NCBI RefSeq assembly: GCF_003025615.1
Contig: NZ_PYMJ01000031.1
Span: 16,195-80,194 of the forward strand
Length of the DNA: 64,000 nucleotides
Direction of reading: 5' to 3'
From: Photobacterium frigidiphilum
Lineage (GTDB): Bacteria > Pseudomonadota > Gammaproteobacteria > Enterobacterales > Vibrionaceae
A model generated the notes under the pieces. That model saw only the letters and a program-made list of their open reading frames with translations, was not told the DNA's origin and searched no databases. Positions 1-12,500 of the stretch are shown here, one piece after another (position 1 is the first letter of the stretch; each line of letters begins with the position of its first letter). Both the position numbers and the translations under genes were made by a program.

Positions 1-3000
1 ATGAACCAAGGTAGCGAGTACATTCTGATTCTTCTTTGATCATCACGCCCAAGTTTTGGAAATCAACCACAACTTTGCCATCAAGCAAGATATCAATGTT
101 TGCTTTTGCATATGGGCGAGGGCTTAAACCAATCTCGGTCACTTCCATGCGGTAAGTTAATACTGCTGATTGAGGTAGAACCTGACCACGACAACGTACT
201 TGCTGCGGTGCATTTTCAAGTGGTTGGAAACGACCATTTTCCACTTGTGTGTGCATGCCCAAGTACATCATGAAGAACTGTAGTAACTGACCACAACCTT
301 CTGCCATTAATGAACCAGCCATCACTGAGTCATCTTTAAAATGACAAGGGAAGTACCAGTGATCAGCTTCAAGTTGCTTGTGACCTTCGATTAGACCCAG
401 TCCCCATGTACCACCTTGTGGATCAACATGGCTAACTTGTTCAATCATCATGAACTTATCAGAGCTGAAACACAGTGATGGTTGATGACGGTCTGAAATA
501 TGACTTTCACCGAAACAGCCAGCGATATTTGCGTCTAACAAGTTATGCAGTGTCTGGTAATCAAATTGTGTTTTCTGGCAATGCAGAAGCGGGTTGAAAC
601 GCTGCTTAACCGCTAGGTTTCTTGATTTGATTTCATCTTCAGTGCGAATAACACCTTTACCGTCAGCCAGCTCTTCATCGGAGAAGAAACCCGCACAGCC
701 GTTATCCATTTTCAGGATCATCTTATCGCCGACGAAACATTCGTAAGAGAAGAAGAACAGCAAGGTATCGCCATTACGAGCAAAGTTATTAATAGAGATA
801 TCGTAACGTAGCGTATCACCACCACGAGGCAAGTCACCAAGGAAGGTCAGCGTACAATCTAATAGACGGTATACACGCTCGCCTTTGTTTTCAAAATCGA
901 TACCTAAGTAGCTTATTAGCATCAAGTCACACTGACCTGATTCTACTGCAACAGCCCAAGGGATTTGACCATCAACCAAATACGGTGCATCAACAGGAAT
1001 ATCGTATTCTGTCGTCATTGTGCTTGGCTTGTACTCAAGCATGGTTGCATCAAGCTTTGTTACTCGAGATACCAACAGGTAATCTGTGGTTGGTAGTCTT
1101 ACACGGCGAGAATAGTTATCGATCACTGCATAGTCAGGACCAAACACATTAGCGATATCGCCTTCAGCGTATTCCACTAAATCTTCGTAATCCCAGATGC
1201 AAGGCTTGCGAATAGGGTTAACAACCGCAGGCGTTGCAGCCACATTCACTGGCACTGCCGTTGATGCTTCTGTTAGTGCTGGAGATGGTGCGGACTGGTG
1301 ATCAAATACTTGACCTGTAGCGGCATTCATCTGAGCCGTTACTTCGTTCAATTGTGCCTTTAATAAGGCATCTGCCATCTTCAAACCTTGTTCACGGTTT
1401 TGAAGGAATGCTTGATGAACTTGTTGAGCGAGTTGTTGGTTTTCAACAAACGCAGAACTTTGGAATGCAGTTAAATCATGCTTATTTTTAGCGGATAGGA
1501 CATTGGTCATATTGCTTTGAATACCTGTAATCGGCGTCTGACGAGGTGTTGTCAGAATCGGGGATACTGATGGAATTGCTGCTGGCTGTACGATGCTTTG
1601 TGGTTGAGCAACGGGTTTAGCAATAGCTTGAATGCGAGGCTGTTTAATCTTCGGCTCCGTATTCGCGACTTTCTGCTGAATGTGTTGAATGTCAGAAAGT
1701 TCGGCTGTCACGATATGTTGGTAAATATCGCGTCCACCAAGGGTAACTTGCTTAATTAATTGACGTTTTGAGTCGTTAGCCAACTCGCTACTTAGTCGTG
1801 TTGTTAACGACTGAGTTTCGGCATTGGTTTGGGTTAACAACAGTTGAGAACACTGGTTTTCGCTGACGTTAGCCACGATAGCCGCTTTAGTTACCGCAGC
1901 CGTTACCGTAGCATTTAGGCTTAGCAAGCCATGAAGAATACTTGCCATACCTGATGCCGCGTAACAATGACCTAAACGTTGATTAGCCTGAATGTGTGTA
2001 GCAGATGGCAGTGGGAACTGCACAGCATCAACACTTTCTGGTGCTTGGTTTAGCTCCAATAGGTTAACGTTGTTTGCTGCAATACCCGCAGTAGTTAGCA
2101 GGCGATCGCTAATGATATTGCTTTGAGCGACAGAACCAAAATCCAACGCGGTGATTTCGCCGTAGCTGTTTTTCGTTGATGCGTTATCCGTATCGACAAG
2201 AACGATAGCTCCTGCACCTTCACCTACATTCCAGCCGCTATCTTGCGCATGTAATGCAACAGGTGTAACGCTGTTTTTAAGGATGATTTGTTCAACGCTA
2301 CCACTTAAATCAACGGCAGCAATAACCACTGCATCTAATGATTCTTGCGACATGAGGTTTTGTGCAACATCAATACAACGCGCAACAGATTGTTCAGCGG
2401 CTGAAATAGTGAAGGCTGGACCATTAAAGTCCCACAATGAGGCAATACGCGACGCCATTATGTTCCCAATGAAACTGGTGTACTGGTTTAGCTTTGCAGC
2501 ATCCAGAACACTATCCATCGCAATGGCTTCAAGCGCTTGGTATTCACTATCTGTAAGCTGAACACCCATGTTTTCTAGGCTGTCAGCAAGTTGGGTATGT
2601 AAATTTACACGTCCACGGAACTGGTGCATTTCGAGTTCCGTTTCCATTGCAACCAATACAGCAACTTTTTGACCGACTTCAAGCTTTGCATCGCGAATGG
2701 CTTCATCGGCAACTTTCATCAACAAAAGCTGTTGTGAAATTAGACGGTCATCTTCATTCGGTGGCACTTTAAAGCGTAAGAAATCCAATTCAAACTGATC
2801 AATGTATGCGCCATGTGGAATCGTATCTAATCCAAACTGGCTTAATAGTTCTGGATGTTGATCTAAGCCTTTCCAGCGTTTTTTTGGTAAGGCAACAAAG
2901 GCATCAGTATTCGTTGTAATGGCGTTATGTAGGGCACTAATGGTTTTTAATGAACCGAAATGTGACGCGAGGCCTGTTACTTTCAATGCTGCAGAAGCTA

Positions 3001-4447
3001 CTGGTTTTACAAGGCTATTCGTCGCTGAGCTATTTGCTGCCGAGTTAGCTGAATGAGCTTCAAGTAATAGGTGGGCATTACAGCCACCAAAACCAAATAC
3101 TGACACGCCAGCACATCGTTCAGTATTACCTGCTTTGTCTGGCCAAGCTTGAACTTGAGTCGGTAGAGTGTGTGAACCGAACAAACCTTCAGGTGATGAT
3201 AATGGCGTTGAAAGGTTAATGCTCGGTGGTAACACACCTTCTTTCATTGCAAAGATCATTTTCATGATCCCGGGCATGCCCGCAGCCGTTAACAAGTGGC
3301 CTAAATTCGATTTTGCAGAACCAATAAGCGGCGCTTGAGAACCGTTTAGTTTGTCGGCAAAGAAGCGCTCCATTGAGGTCATCTCAACTTTGTCACCCAA
3401 AGGTGTACCTGTTGCATGGCACTCAATGACTTCAATACTTTCTGGTGATAAATTTGTCGCTTCATAAGCACGTTCGAATGCTTGGACTTGTCCTTTGCTG
3501 TTCGGGCTCAGTACGAACTGGCCACGACCATCATTAGATAAGCCAATACCGCTAACAACGGCATAAATATTATCGCCATCACGCTCTGCATCTTCTAGGC
3601 GTTTTAGTACTAAAACACCAGCGCCTTCACCGGCAAAAAGCCCTTTACTATTGGTATCGAATGGAACCGATACACCATGGTCAGGGTAAGCGTGGAAGAT
3701 AGAGAAACCCATGTTAATGAAGAATGGGTCTGCACCAGAAACCGCGCCCGCTAACATCATGTCTGCTTTACCTGTACTTAGGTAATCACAGGCTAACTTT
3801 AGTGAATAGACTGAACTTGCACATGCAGCATCTAGGCTAAGCTGTGCGCTGCCTAAACCAAGCGCATCGGCAACGAGCTTAGATGCATTGTGCGCCGCAG
3901 AACCGTTCGCAGGGTTAAGGCTAGTAATATTTGCGTTTGATGGGGTTAATGAAAAGTGTTCATTTCCCAGTTTGGCTTGTAATGCTTTCTCTACTACCGA
4001 ATGGTAAATCGGTAGGAATAAGTCATTTGAACGCTTAGTCGGGAACGAAAGGGCACCCATAATAACACCCGTACGTTCAAGTACGGCGTCATCTAATGGA
4101 ATGCCAGCATCAGCCAGTGCTTTGCGGCTGGTATCTAGTGCCCAAAGAAAGCTTTCATCTAAACCTTCAAATGTCTCTGCTGGCAAACGGTATCCGTTGC
4201 TATCAAAAGAGAAATTTTGAATGTAGCCGCCTTTATCACAATAAAAGCGATCTGATTCACCTTGTATACCCTGATAAGCATCAGGGTTAGCCCCTAATTT
4301 TTCAGGGCTCAACGTGGTGCGAGAATCTTTTTTAGCGAGCAGGTTTTGCCAGAAATCCTTTGGCGTATCCGCATCAGGATATTGATTCGCTAAACCGACA
4401 ATGGCAATTTTCTTGCTTTGGGAAGCAGTACTGTGTTGAGAACTCAC
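1..4447 (-). CDS. pfaC: PfaC, omega-3 PUFA synthase subunit (3' end outside the window)
   Basis: Iterative PUFA synthase subunit carrying ketosynthase, chain-length-factor and FabA-like dehydratase/isomerase domains. The open frame runs from a GTG at 4447 to the window edge without a stop, giving 1482 residues; family members are near 2000. The N-terminal KS has LDAACASS with the nucleophile at Cys209, followed by HATGT and GSAKSNLGH motifs. A second KS-like fold without that cysteine (about 560-850) is the chain-length factor. After an Ala/Pro/Gln-rich linker comes the first FabA-like hot-dog domain (about 1080-1450), with PCHFKDDSVMAG and likely catalytic His1369. The second dehydratase and pfaD should lie beyond the edge. 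The start overlaps the pfaB stop by four bases (GTGA), so coupled translation is likely. Confidence 0.95.
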   Translation of the reverse strand, partial: MSSQHSTASQSKKIAIVGLANQYPDADTPKDFWQNLLAKKDSRTTLSPEKLGANPDAYQGIQGESDRFYCDKGGYIQNFSFDSNGYRLPAETFEGLDESFLWALDTSRKALADAGIPLDDAVLERTGVIMGALSFPTKRSNDLFLPIYHSVVEKALQAKLGNEHFSLTPSNANITSLNPANGSAAHNASKLVADALGLGSAQLSLDAACASSVYSLKLACDYLSTGKADMMLAGAVSGADPFFINMGFSIFHAYPDHGVSVPFDTNSKGLFAGEGAGVLVLKRLEDAERDGDNIYAVVSGIGLSNDGRGQFVLSPNSKGQVQAFERAYEATNLSPESIEVIECHATGTPLGDKVEMTSMERFFADKLNGSQAPLIGSAKSNLGHLLTAAGMPGIMKMIFAMKEGVLPPSINLSTPLSSPEGLFGSHTLPTQVQAWPDKAGNTERCAGVSVFGFGGCNAHLLLEAHSANSAANSSATNSLVKPVASAALKVTGLASHFGSLKTISALHNAITTNTDAFVALPKKRWKGLDQHPELLSQFGLDTIPHGAYIDQFELDFLRFKVPPNEDDRLISQQLLLMKVADEAIRDAKLEVGQKVAVLVAMETELEMHQFRGRVNLHTQLADSLENMGVQLTDSEYQALEAIAMDSVLDAAKLNQYTSFIGNIMASRIASLWDFNGPAFTISAAEQSVARCIDVAQNLMSQESLDAVVIAAVDLSGSVEQIILKNSVTPVALHAQDSGWNVGEGAGAIVLVDTDNASTKNSYGEITALDFGSVAQSNIISDRLLTTAGIAANNVNLLELNQAPESVDAVQFPLPSATHIQANQRLGHCYAASGMASILHGLLSLNATVTAAVTKAAIVANVSENQCSQLLLTQTNAETQSLTTRLSSELANDSKRQLIKQVTLGGRDIYQHIVTAELSDIQHIQQKVANTEPKIKQPRIQAIAKPVAQPQSIVQPAAIPSVSPILTTPRQTPITGIQSNMTNVLSAKNKHDLTAFQSSAFVENQQLAQQVHQAFLQNREQGLKMADALLKAQLNEVTAQMNAATGQVFDHQSAPSPALTEASTAVPVNVAATPAVVNPIRKPCIWDYEDLVEYAEGDIANVFGPDYAVIDNYSRRVRLPTTDYLLVSRVTKLDATMLEYKPSTMTTEYDIPVDAPYLVDGQIPWAVAVESGQCDLMLISYLGIDFENKGERVYRLLDCTLTFLGDLPRGGDTLRYDISINNFARNGDTLLFFFSYECFVGDKMILKMDNGCAGFFSDEELADGKGVIRTEDEIKSRNLAVKQRFNPLLHCQKTQFDYQTLHNLLDANIAGCFGESHISDRHQPSLCFSSDKFMMIEQVSHVDPQGGTWGLGLIEGHKQLEADHWYFPCHFKDDSVMAGSLMAEGCGQLLQFFMMYLGMHTQVENGRFQPLENAPQQVRCRGQVLPQSAVLTYRMEVTEIGLSPRPYAKANIDILLDGKVVVDFQNLGVMIKEESECTRYLGS

Positions 4448-6564
4448 ACTGGCTCTCCTTGTGTAGTGTTCGGTGTGGTATTCGCTGAAGATGCACTGCG
4501 TAATTTCAGTGTATTCACTTGTTCTTCTAACCCTTGAAGCAGGGGAGAAAGTGACAGCGGTATTTGGTGCGTAATTAACTGGGCGATGCACTTAAGCAAA
4601 GTAACAATATCTTCGCCGCCTTTTGCATTCGCCGCGACAGTACAACTCTCAGTTGTTACGTTATCTGTACGGTTTATCTTATCGATAAGCGTACTGGTTT
4701 GTCTGTCGGCACCAATTTCAACAAATAAACGTGCGCCTTGTTCACGAGCGGTGCGAATCAAAGCGGTAAAATCGAGTGTTGTGCAAAAGGTATCAGCAAT
4801 GGAATTAGCAATACTTTGGCTATCGATATTCACAGGCACGTTTTGATTTTGAGGTAACAGCCCAGCTGCGCTGATGAACTTAATGTTCGTTGGTAGCTGA
4901 TCACATAATGGCTGAGTATAAAACTCGGTGACTTGTGAATGCTGACTTAACGCTGGTGTGGTGTGCATGGCGGTTACACGATTCGCTGCAATACCGCGTT
5001 TACCAAGCTTTTTGAGTAAAGCACGACACGTCGCTTCACAACCTGCTAATACACAAGTATCACCTTGAATAATCGCAAGGTAGGCGCGTGGGAACTCAGG
5101 CAATAATGCTTCAATGGACGCCGAATCACAGCGAACAACAAAGCTATTCCACGTAATTTCTTCTGCATCAGTTAATTGCCATGCTTCACGTACTGCAGTT
5201 AGTTTACCTGAAATAGCAGTTGTGAATATTGGGCTCGTTTGGGTCAGTTCGATTAATGCGTGCGGATTTTTCCACACACCTAAACTCGCCCACATCGATG
5301 CTTCACCTTTAGAGTAACCTAAAGCAAAATCAGGCTTAACGGCAAATTCTTCGTAGAGTAATTGAGTTAACAAATAGCTGCTACCAACACCAGCAATCGC
5401 TAATTCACCGAGTGTCATTTCGGCTGGATTTTCACCGTATGTTTTTTCAGCTTGTAGCATTTCTTTCAGGTTTCCTTCGCGCTCTAGTTGTGCAAAAAGT
5501 GCGGGGAAATACTGATGAAATTCGCGGAACATGCCAGGGTATACAGTACCAACGCCTGGATACACAAAAGTAACGCCACCTTTGCTATTGGGTGCTGGCG
5601 AGAAACAACTACCGGCTGGTGTTTTGTAATGACTTTTCTCTGCTATTACTTTTGGTAAAGTATTACTGATTGCAGATATTTCCTGCAAAACAGCGGCAAC
5701 AGAAGCGCCTTGAAGCACGATAGTCGGTAGTGATGCGTTTACTGATGTCAGGGAAATTGCAGACGAAATATCAGCTTGAAATTGCTTTAAGTTTTCCGCC
5801 ATTAAAGAAATAAGCGTGGCGTTGTCATTTGCAGTCAAGTTATCAGGGAAGCCTGTTAAACGTTGCTTTAGCTGCTCTAATTGCACTGATAATTCTGTTT
5901 CATTCAGCCCTGAGAGGACGAAGAATAAGCGAGAGGCGTTCAGTAATGATTGCGCTTTTTGTAACCCTGTTGCTTGCGTTAATACCAAGCTACTTTCTGA
6001 ATCAGAATGGGCATTAAACGTTAAACTTGCCACGCGTGCTTTATGGGGCTCAGTAAACCAGTAATGGTTTTTATTGTTTGCCGTATTGTTTGCAGCATGA
6101 GCTGTCGCATTGACTGTACGGCGAGCAATATCATCAACCATGTTAAAGAAAGCGAGAAACTGCTGATCGGCAGCTAATGTTTCAGATGTTTGTTGATGAC
6201 TGAGATCGGCCTTTTGGCGACGAGACTGGGTGAGGGCTATTTCTATGCTATTAACAGAGCCTTCAGCAAAGCCTGCAAGGTACGCGTGGGGGTGGATTTT
6301 GTTTTTAGCTGCAGCTAAACCGCTAAGCATCAGTAAACAATGTTGTGGTTCGTTCGGCTTACACTGAGAGGTAAGTTGAACTAACTGACCTTGGTTTACC
6401 GCTTGAATCGCAGTTTGAAGCGCGGCATTGAAGTCATCATTAACCGCAATATGTTGAACTGCAGGTAATGACGCTAAAATATCGGCAGAAAGCCCAGCAG
6501 CATCTGCTGCTTGGGCTAAAAGAGCGATGCGCAATGGCATCGCTTTATTAGAAGAATCAGCCAC
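4444..6564 (-). CDS. pfaB: PfaB, PUFA synthase acyltransferase subunit
   Basis: Subunit of the cytoplasmic PUFA synthase complex with one recognisable acyltransferase domain in its second half. The nucleophile elbow is GYSKGE with Ser418, preceded by a VYPGVGTVYPGM stretch typical of PfaB. The N-terminal 300 residues look like a degenerate KS-like region without a catalytic motif that I can see. PfaB is reported to influence which final PUFA (EPA or DHA) is made; that is family knowledge. It starts with GTG, whose first base is the last base of the pfaA TAG stop, and its TGA overlaps the GTG of pfaC. The three genes therefore form one tightly coupled operon. Length 706 aa. Confidence 0.93.
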   Translation of the reverse strand: MADSSNKAMPLRIALLAQAADAAGLSADILASLPAVQHIAVNDDFNAALQTAIQAVNQGQLVQLTSQCKPNEPQHCLLMLSGLAAAKNKIHPHAYLAGFAEGSVNSIEIALTQSRRQKADLSHQQTSETLAADQQFLAFFNMVDDIARRTVNATAHAANNTANNKNHYWFTEPHKARVASLTFNAHSDSESSLVLTQATGLQKAQSLLNASRLFFVLSGLNETELSVQLEQLKQRLTGFPDNLTANDNATLISLMAENLKQFQADISSAISLTSVNASLPTIVLQGASVAAVLQEISAISNTLPKVIAEKSHYKTPAGSCFSPAPNSKGGVTFVYPGVGTVYPGMFREFHQYFPALFAQLEREGNLKEMLQAEKTYGENPAEMTLGELAIAGVGSSYLLTQLLYEEFAVKPDFALGYSKGEASMWASLGVWKNPHALIELTQTSPIFTTAISGKLTAVREAWQLTDAEEITWNSFVVRCDSASIEALLPEFPRAYLAIIQGDTCVLAGCEATCRALLKKLGKRGIAANRVTAMHTTPALSQHSQVTEFYTQPLCDQLPTNIKFISAAGLLPQNQNVPVNIDSQSIANSIADTFCTTLDFTALIRTAREQGARLFVEIGADRQTSTLIDKINRTDNVTTESCTVAANAKGGEDIVTLLKCIAQLITHQIPLSLSPLLQGLEEQVNTLKLRSASSANTTPNTTQGEPV

Positions 6565-9500
6565 TATGACAGAAGCTCCTTCTCTGGCTCAGACTTCACC
6601 AAAAATGCCTCATTTAGGCTTTTACTGATCGTTATTTTAGCGCTTTTCATAACAGCACTTAAACGACCATCTTGATGGTAAAGTGAGATGTTAGCTTGTA
6701 GTGAACGCGTCGTATTTTTAATTACGTCGAGTTCTAACCAACCTTTATCACCCGCTTGCATTGGTTCATAAGAAACAAATTCACCAATGGTAGAAGGTAG
6801 ACTTGCAGCACCGTACTTCAAGCGCGCCCACACCAACATTGCTTGTAATAAGCAGTCTTCAGCGAAAGGCTGGCAACCACCAAGGTGTTGGGTTGGAACA
6901 AATGCGCCACAGTCTGTATCTGCCACTGTTGGCAACTGGCACTGTGCGAGCAAACCAGCATCATCAAAACGTTCAACCGTTGTAATGCCTTGCAGCCTTG
7001 GGCCATGGAACAGGGTGCCATTACTGTATAAGGCTTTAGCTGTTGTTACGGGTTCATTTGAATCTGCTGTAAAAGTTTTAGCTTGTGCAACGGATACGGG
7101 TTCTACAACCAGCATCGCTTTGTACTGAGGACGACCTTGGCAGCTGATCAATGCTTTGATTTGATCCGTTGCTTTTTCGTCTGGCGTCAGTGTTAATGTG
7201 AGCGTTTGTATTTCATTCGTATCAAAGATCACGCCTTTAAGCAGTTTGTAGTCGCGAACAGTAACGTTCGCTCCTAACAGTTGCTCTGCTGCTTCACGCA
7301 TCCATTGAATGGCACACACTGTCGGTAACACTGGGTTACCGGCAATGCAGTGATCATTGATGAAAGGCATTGCTTTCGGGTCAAGATCGCGTGTTACAGT
7401 AATGCTTGAATTCAGCGGACTCTTTGCTACTAGCATAGACTCCGCATCAAGCTTTTTTACAGCGGCTTCCTTGTTGTCTGAACCTTGCATGCTTGTACCC
7501 ACAAGCAGTTGAATACCTGTTTCACTTAGCAGCTGAGAGCTAAATAGTTCAGCACCCGCTTGAAGAGGAATCACGTATACACCACGGTCAGTAAACATTT
7601 TCTTCAATGCTGCGTTTACCATGCCACCGTCCCACGGTCCCCAGTTGAAGCTCATTACTTTTGCTTCAGGGTTACGTGCAGATAGCTGTAATGCAGCTTT
7701 ATTCAAGATTTCATTGGACATCGCGTAATCGCTTTGACCAGTGTTGCCGTAGAAGCCAGCAGCTGATGAGAACATCGCAACCAGTTTTAGCTTGTCGCTG
7801 TTTAATGCGTTAAGCACAGCTTCAAGGCCGCCTACTTTTGTGCCATAAACAAGGTTTAACTCATCAAGTGTCTTATCTTGAATATGCTTATCAGCGAGTA
7901 CGCCTGCGCCATGAATCAGACCCGTAATATCATTGAACTGAGACAATGTTTTAGCAACAGAGTCACGGTTTGATACGTCAAGGCTTATGTATTCAGCACT
8001 CGCACCCACGTTAGCAAATGCAGAAAGAGCAGTGTTAATTTCAAGGCTGCTTAATACAGGCTTGAGTAACGCGTCTACTTTCTTCGGTGTTGGTTTATCA
8101 CCAGACGTTTGAATATGGCGAATGGCTGCCGGCTTTAGCTCGTTGGTTTGTTTACCTTGTGCCCATTCTGGCAGTTCGTTTACCGTAATATGCTGACTAC
8201 GGCCTGCAAGAATGAAGTGTGATTTACACTGTTTAGCCAGTGTTAATGCACATTCAAACGTAACGCCTTTAGCACCGCCAGTCACAAGCACTTTATCGTT
8301 CTTGTCTAGTTTGGCTGAGGTGTTTTTTGTTAGAGCATTACCAGCATCGGTTGCAATCAGTGTTGCTCGACCAGATTCACCGTTATTCGCATCAGCAAGA
8401 CCCACTTCAACAGTGTGAGTATCGATATCGAATAATTCGGCTGTTACTGCTTCTGCAAGATGACGAGCATCAAGCGTTGGTGCAACATCCAGTGCGCGAC
8501 AGAATACTGTTGACCATTCGTGGCTCAATGTTTTCGTTAAACCAGATAATGCCGCTTGGTTTAATTCTGCATTGATAAGCTGTTCTGCATTCAAGTAACC
8601 GAAACCACCATCAATACGGCTTACCGTAAAGAAGGCACTGCGGTTTGTTGCTGCGTTTAACTGAGTTTTAAGCAATTTCGCGAATAGGAAAGCCATAGAA
8701 ATGCTTTCTTTTGCAGTTGCATGCAATGTTACAGCAGTTGCTTTATCTGTTTTAGCATCGGTTGCAAGAGGTTGTAAGTGAATGAATCCACCAATTGCTT
8801 TTTGCTTGCTCTCAATGTCTGAAATGACAGTTTTGATACTAGCGTCATCAATGCTTGCTAATGTGTAGCTCGCGATTTCGCTATTTAACGGTGACGCGGC
8901 AGATAGAGGACTACGTACAACAGCAACTTGAAGGCCGTTTGCACTTAACTTTTCTGCTAGAACACCGGCATTGTGACCATCATCGGTAATCACGATACAA
9001 GCTTCTTTGGAAAAACAGTCTACTAATTTATCTACCGCTGGTAACTTTTTTAGCGCCACCTCGCTGTGAGGAGGAAGCTCTACATTGCTTGTTTCTGCAA
9101 TAACTTCAACAACGGGCGTAGAAGGTGCTGCTACTGCTGAAGTGTTAGAAAGCTTGCTTTGCATGTAAGCAACGATTTCGCCCAGTGTACGACACTCAGC
9201 TAAATCTTCAGGGTTAAGTTCAGGCAAACCCGGTAGTTGGTCTTGCACGGTACCTAGAATTTCAACACGCTTGATAGAGTCGATACCAAGGTCAGCTTCC
9301 ATGTCCATTGCAAGGTCTAGCATTTCTGCTGGGTAACCTGTTTTATCGGCAACCACATTCATCATCGTGTTTTGAACATGTGCAGCGTCTAAACCGTTTG
9401 ATGCAGGAGCCGTAGCTACAGCTTCATTTTGTACCGCAGCTGTTTGTACTGCTACATTTTGTGTAGAGACAGCAGGTAGTTTGCTGTTCATGTAGTCAAC

Positions 9501-12500
9501 GATTTCGCCCAGTGTACGACACTCAGCTAAATCTTCAGGGTTAAGCTCAGGCAAACCCGGTAGTTGATCTTGCACAGTACCTAGAATTTCAACACGCTTG
9601 ATAGAGTCGATACCAAGGTCAGCTTCCATGTCCATTGCAAGGTCTAGCATTTCTGCTGGGTAGCCAGTTTTATCGGCAACCACTTCAAGCATTGTGCCTT
9701 GAACTTGTGCTGCGTCTAAACCGTTTGATGCAGGTGCCGCTGTTTGAACCGCTACATTTTGTACAGAGACAGCAGGTAATTTGCTGTTCATGTAATCAAC
9801 GATTTCGCCTAGCGTACGACACTCAGCTAAATCTTCAGGGTTCAGTTCTGGTAAGCCCGGTAGTTGGTCTTGCACTGTACCTAGAATTTCAACACGTTTG
9901 ATAGAGTCGATACCCAAATCTGCTTCCATGTCCATCGCAAGGTCTAGCATTTCAGTTGGGTAGCCAGTCTTATCAGCCACAACGTCTAGCATTGTGCTTT
10001 GAACTTGCGTTGCGTCTAAGCCATTTGATACTGATACTGATGCGATAGAAGCAGAAGCAACTGGTGCTGCTACAGCAGAAGCTGCAGGAAGCTTGCTGTT
10101 CATGTAGCTTACGATTTCGCCTAGCGTACGGCATTCAGCCAAATCTTCAGGATTTAACTCAGGAAGCGTCGGTAGCTGCTCTTGAACCGTACCTAGAATT
10201 TCAACACGCTTAATAGAGTCGATACCCAAATCTGCTTCCATATCCATTTCTAGATCAAGCATTTCAGTTGGGTAACCAGTTTTATCTGCAACCACTTCAA
10301 GCATTGTGCTTTGAACTTGTGTTGCGTCTAAGCCGTTTGATGCTAAAGGAGCGGAAGCAACCGTTGCTGAAACAGAAGAGGCTGCTGGCATTTTACTGTT
10401 CATGTAAGTCACGATTTCGCGCAGCGTACGACACTCAGCTAAATCTTCAGGGCTTAGCTCTGGCAGATTTGGCATTTGGTCTTGCACTGTACCTAGAATT
10501 TCAACACGTTTAATTGAGTCGATACCTAGGTCTGCTTCCATATCCATATCAAGATCTAACATCTCAGTAGGGTAGCCAGTTTTCTCTGCAACCACTTCCA
10601 GCATAACTTGTTCTGGATTCGCAGTTTGAACAGCCGCTTGTGCTACTGCCTGAACAACTGGTGTTGCTTTAACTGTTTGTGCAACAGGTGCCGCGATTGG
10701 CGCTGAAGCAACAGGCGCTGATTGTTGAGTTTGAACAACAGTCTTAACCGGCGCAGGTGTCGCGACTGGCGTAGCAACTATTGGCGTAACTACTGGTGCA
10801 GCAGGAGCCACTGATACTTGCTGAACTGGCGTCTGATAAACCGGAACCTGATGAGCAGGCGCTTGTGAAGTCAACATACCTAATGCAGAGTTATTGCTGT
10901 TTGCTTGTAACTCAAGGTAGTGGGCATGTGCTTTTAACGTTTCAGCTTGGTGCTGATGGAATAGCTCCATTGAACGTTGTAGGCTTTCTGGAATTGTAAT
11001 ACCAGCCGTTGCCATTTTAGCTTGTTCTGTCATCAATGCCGTGAACGTATCACCGTATTGCTGAGGAATTGCTAAGAACTGTTGATGAAGTTCAGCGGCC
11101 TGCTGTTGTGCACTGAAGAAAGCATGCAACGATGCATCACCGACTGGCAGTTGTGACGTTGCTTGTGTAACAACTTGAGCTGGAGCTGCTGTTACCGATG
11201 GCTGTGGCGCTGCTTGTGCTGTTGACTGTACAGTTACAGCCTGCGTTGGCGCTGCAGCAACAGGTACTTCGCGAATTTCCGTTTTAATCACTTCTTTTTC
11301 CACAATTTTTTCAATGATTTTTTCAACGATTTCAGTTTTAGTGCTTACTTCGCCAGTTGTTAATGACTTAGCCATTTTTGCACGAGTAGCTGGACTGATG
11401 TAATTCGCTGCGTTTAGTTTGATGTTCATTGGTGATGTTGCTGCTGGTGGTGCAATCTCTGCTTGATACGGGTCGATATTATCTAGCGAGATACCCACAA
11501 CAGCGAGCTGAACTGCAGCTAAGCGTAATTGCTGATCACTATCACCCTTAGGGTTCGGGTTAATACTGATCGTGCAAAGCTCATCGGCTTTATTAGTTAA
11601 CGTCTTTTCAACCAGCTTTTGTAGAATGTTCTTTGGTCCGAACTCGACAAATACACGTGCGCCAGCATCATACATAGCTTCAAGCTGTGTGCTGAAACGA
11701 ACAGATTGCAACATATGTTGCTTGAACGCTTTCTTAATGACCTTGCCATCGCTCTTATGCAGTTCACCGGTTGCATTCGAATACAACGGCAATGCTGGGG
11801 TGCTGAACGTTGCTTTATCAATTGCAGTCGCAAAAGGTTTTTGTGCGTGAGCAACTAATGGCGTGTGGAAAGCGCCAGAAACAGGAAGAGGAATCGCTTT
11901 GAAGCCTTGCTCTGTTAGTGCTTTTGCAGCAAGTTGAGCACTGTCGGTAGGGCCCGCAATAACTAGTTGTGTTGGTGCGTTGTAATTAGCAATGCTTACG
12001 CCTTCAAATGCACTAATGCATTTTTCAACGTCTGCTAGCTTATCAGCGTCAAGAATAACAGCGTACATTGTGCCGCTATCACCTTTTGCTGGTGTTGCTG
12101 CCATTGCGTTACCGCGAGCAAAAGCAAGTTGGTAGTAATCATCTTGAGAGATAACACCAGAAGCGCATAGGGCACTTAACTCACCAAAGCTGTGACCTGC
12201 AACCATGTCGGCTTTAAAGCCCGCTTGCGTTAGCAGTTCAAACTGTCCCATCGACATCACACCGATTGCACTTTGTGCATTAGCGGTATTAGTCAGTAAA
12301 GCCTCTTGTGCTTGTGTACTTTCTTTATTGAACATTGGAATAGGGAACAGAATCTGTGACAGTGCTGTTTTCTTACTCTGACCAAATACTTGATCGGCTT
12401 TCGCTAACTGTTGGCGCATTTCAGGGTAGTGACACGCTAGCTCACGGCCCATGTTGAGGTACTGTGAACCTTGACCTGCAAACAATGCCGCAACTTTTGC

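Noticed and set aside
8212..8575. Plus-strand frames antisense to pfaA
   Set aside because: They are shadows of the long pfaA coding region with no independent signals.
9154..10614. Regular spaced repeats that could suggest a CRISPR array
   Set aside because: Units are about 300 bp, in frame and encode ACP domains, so they are protein repeats.
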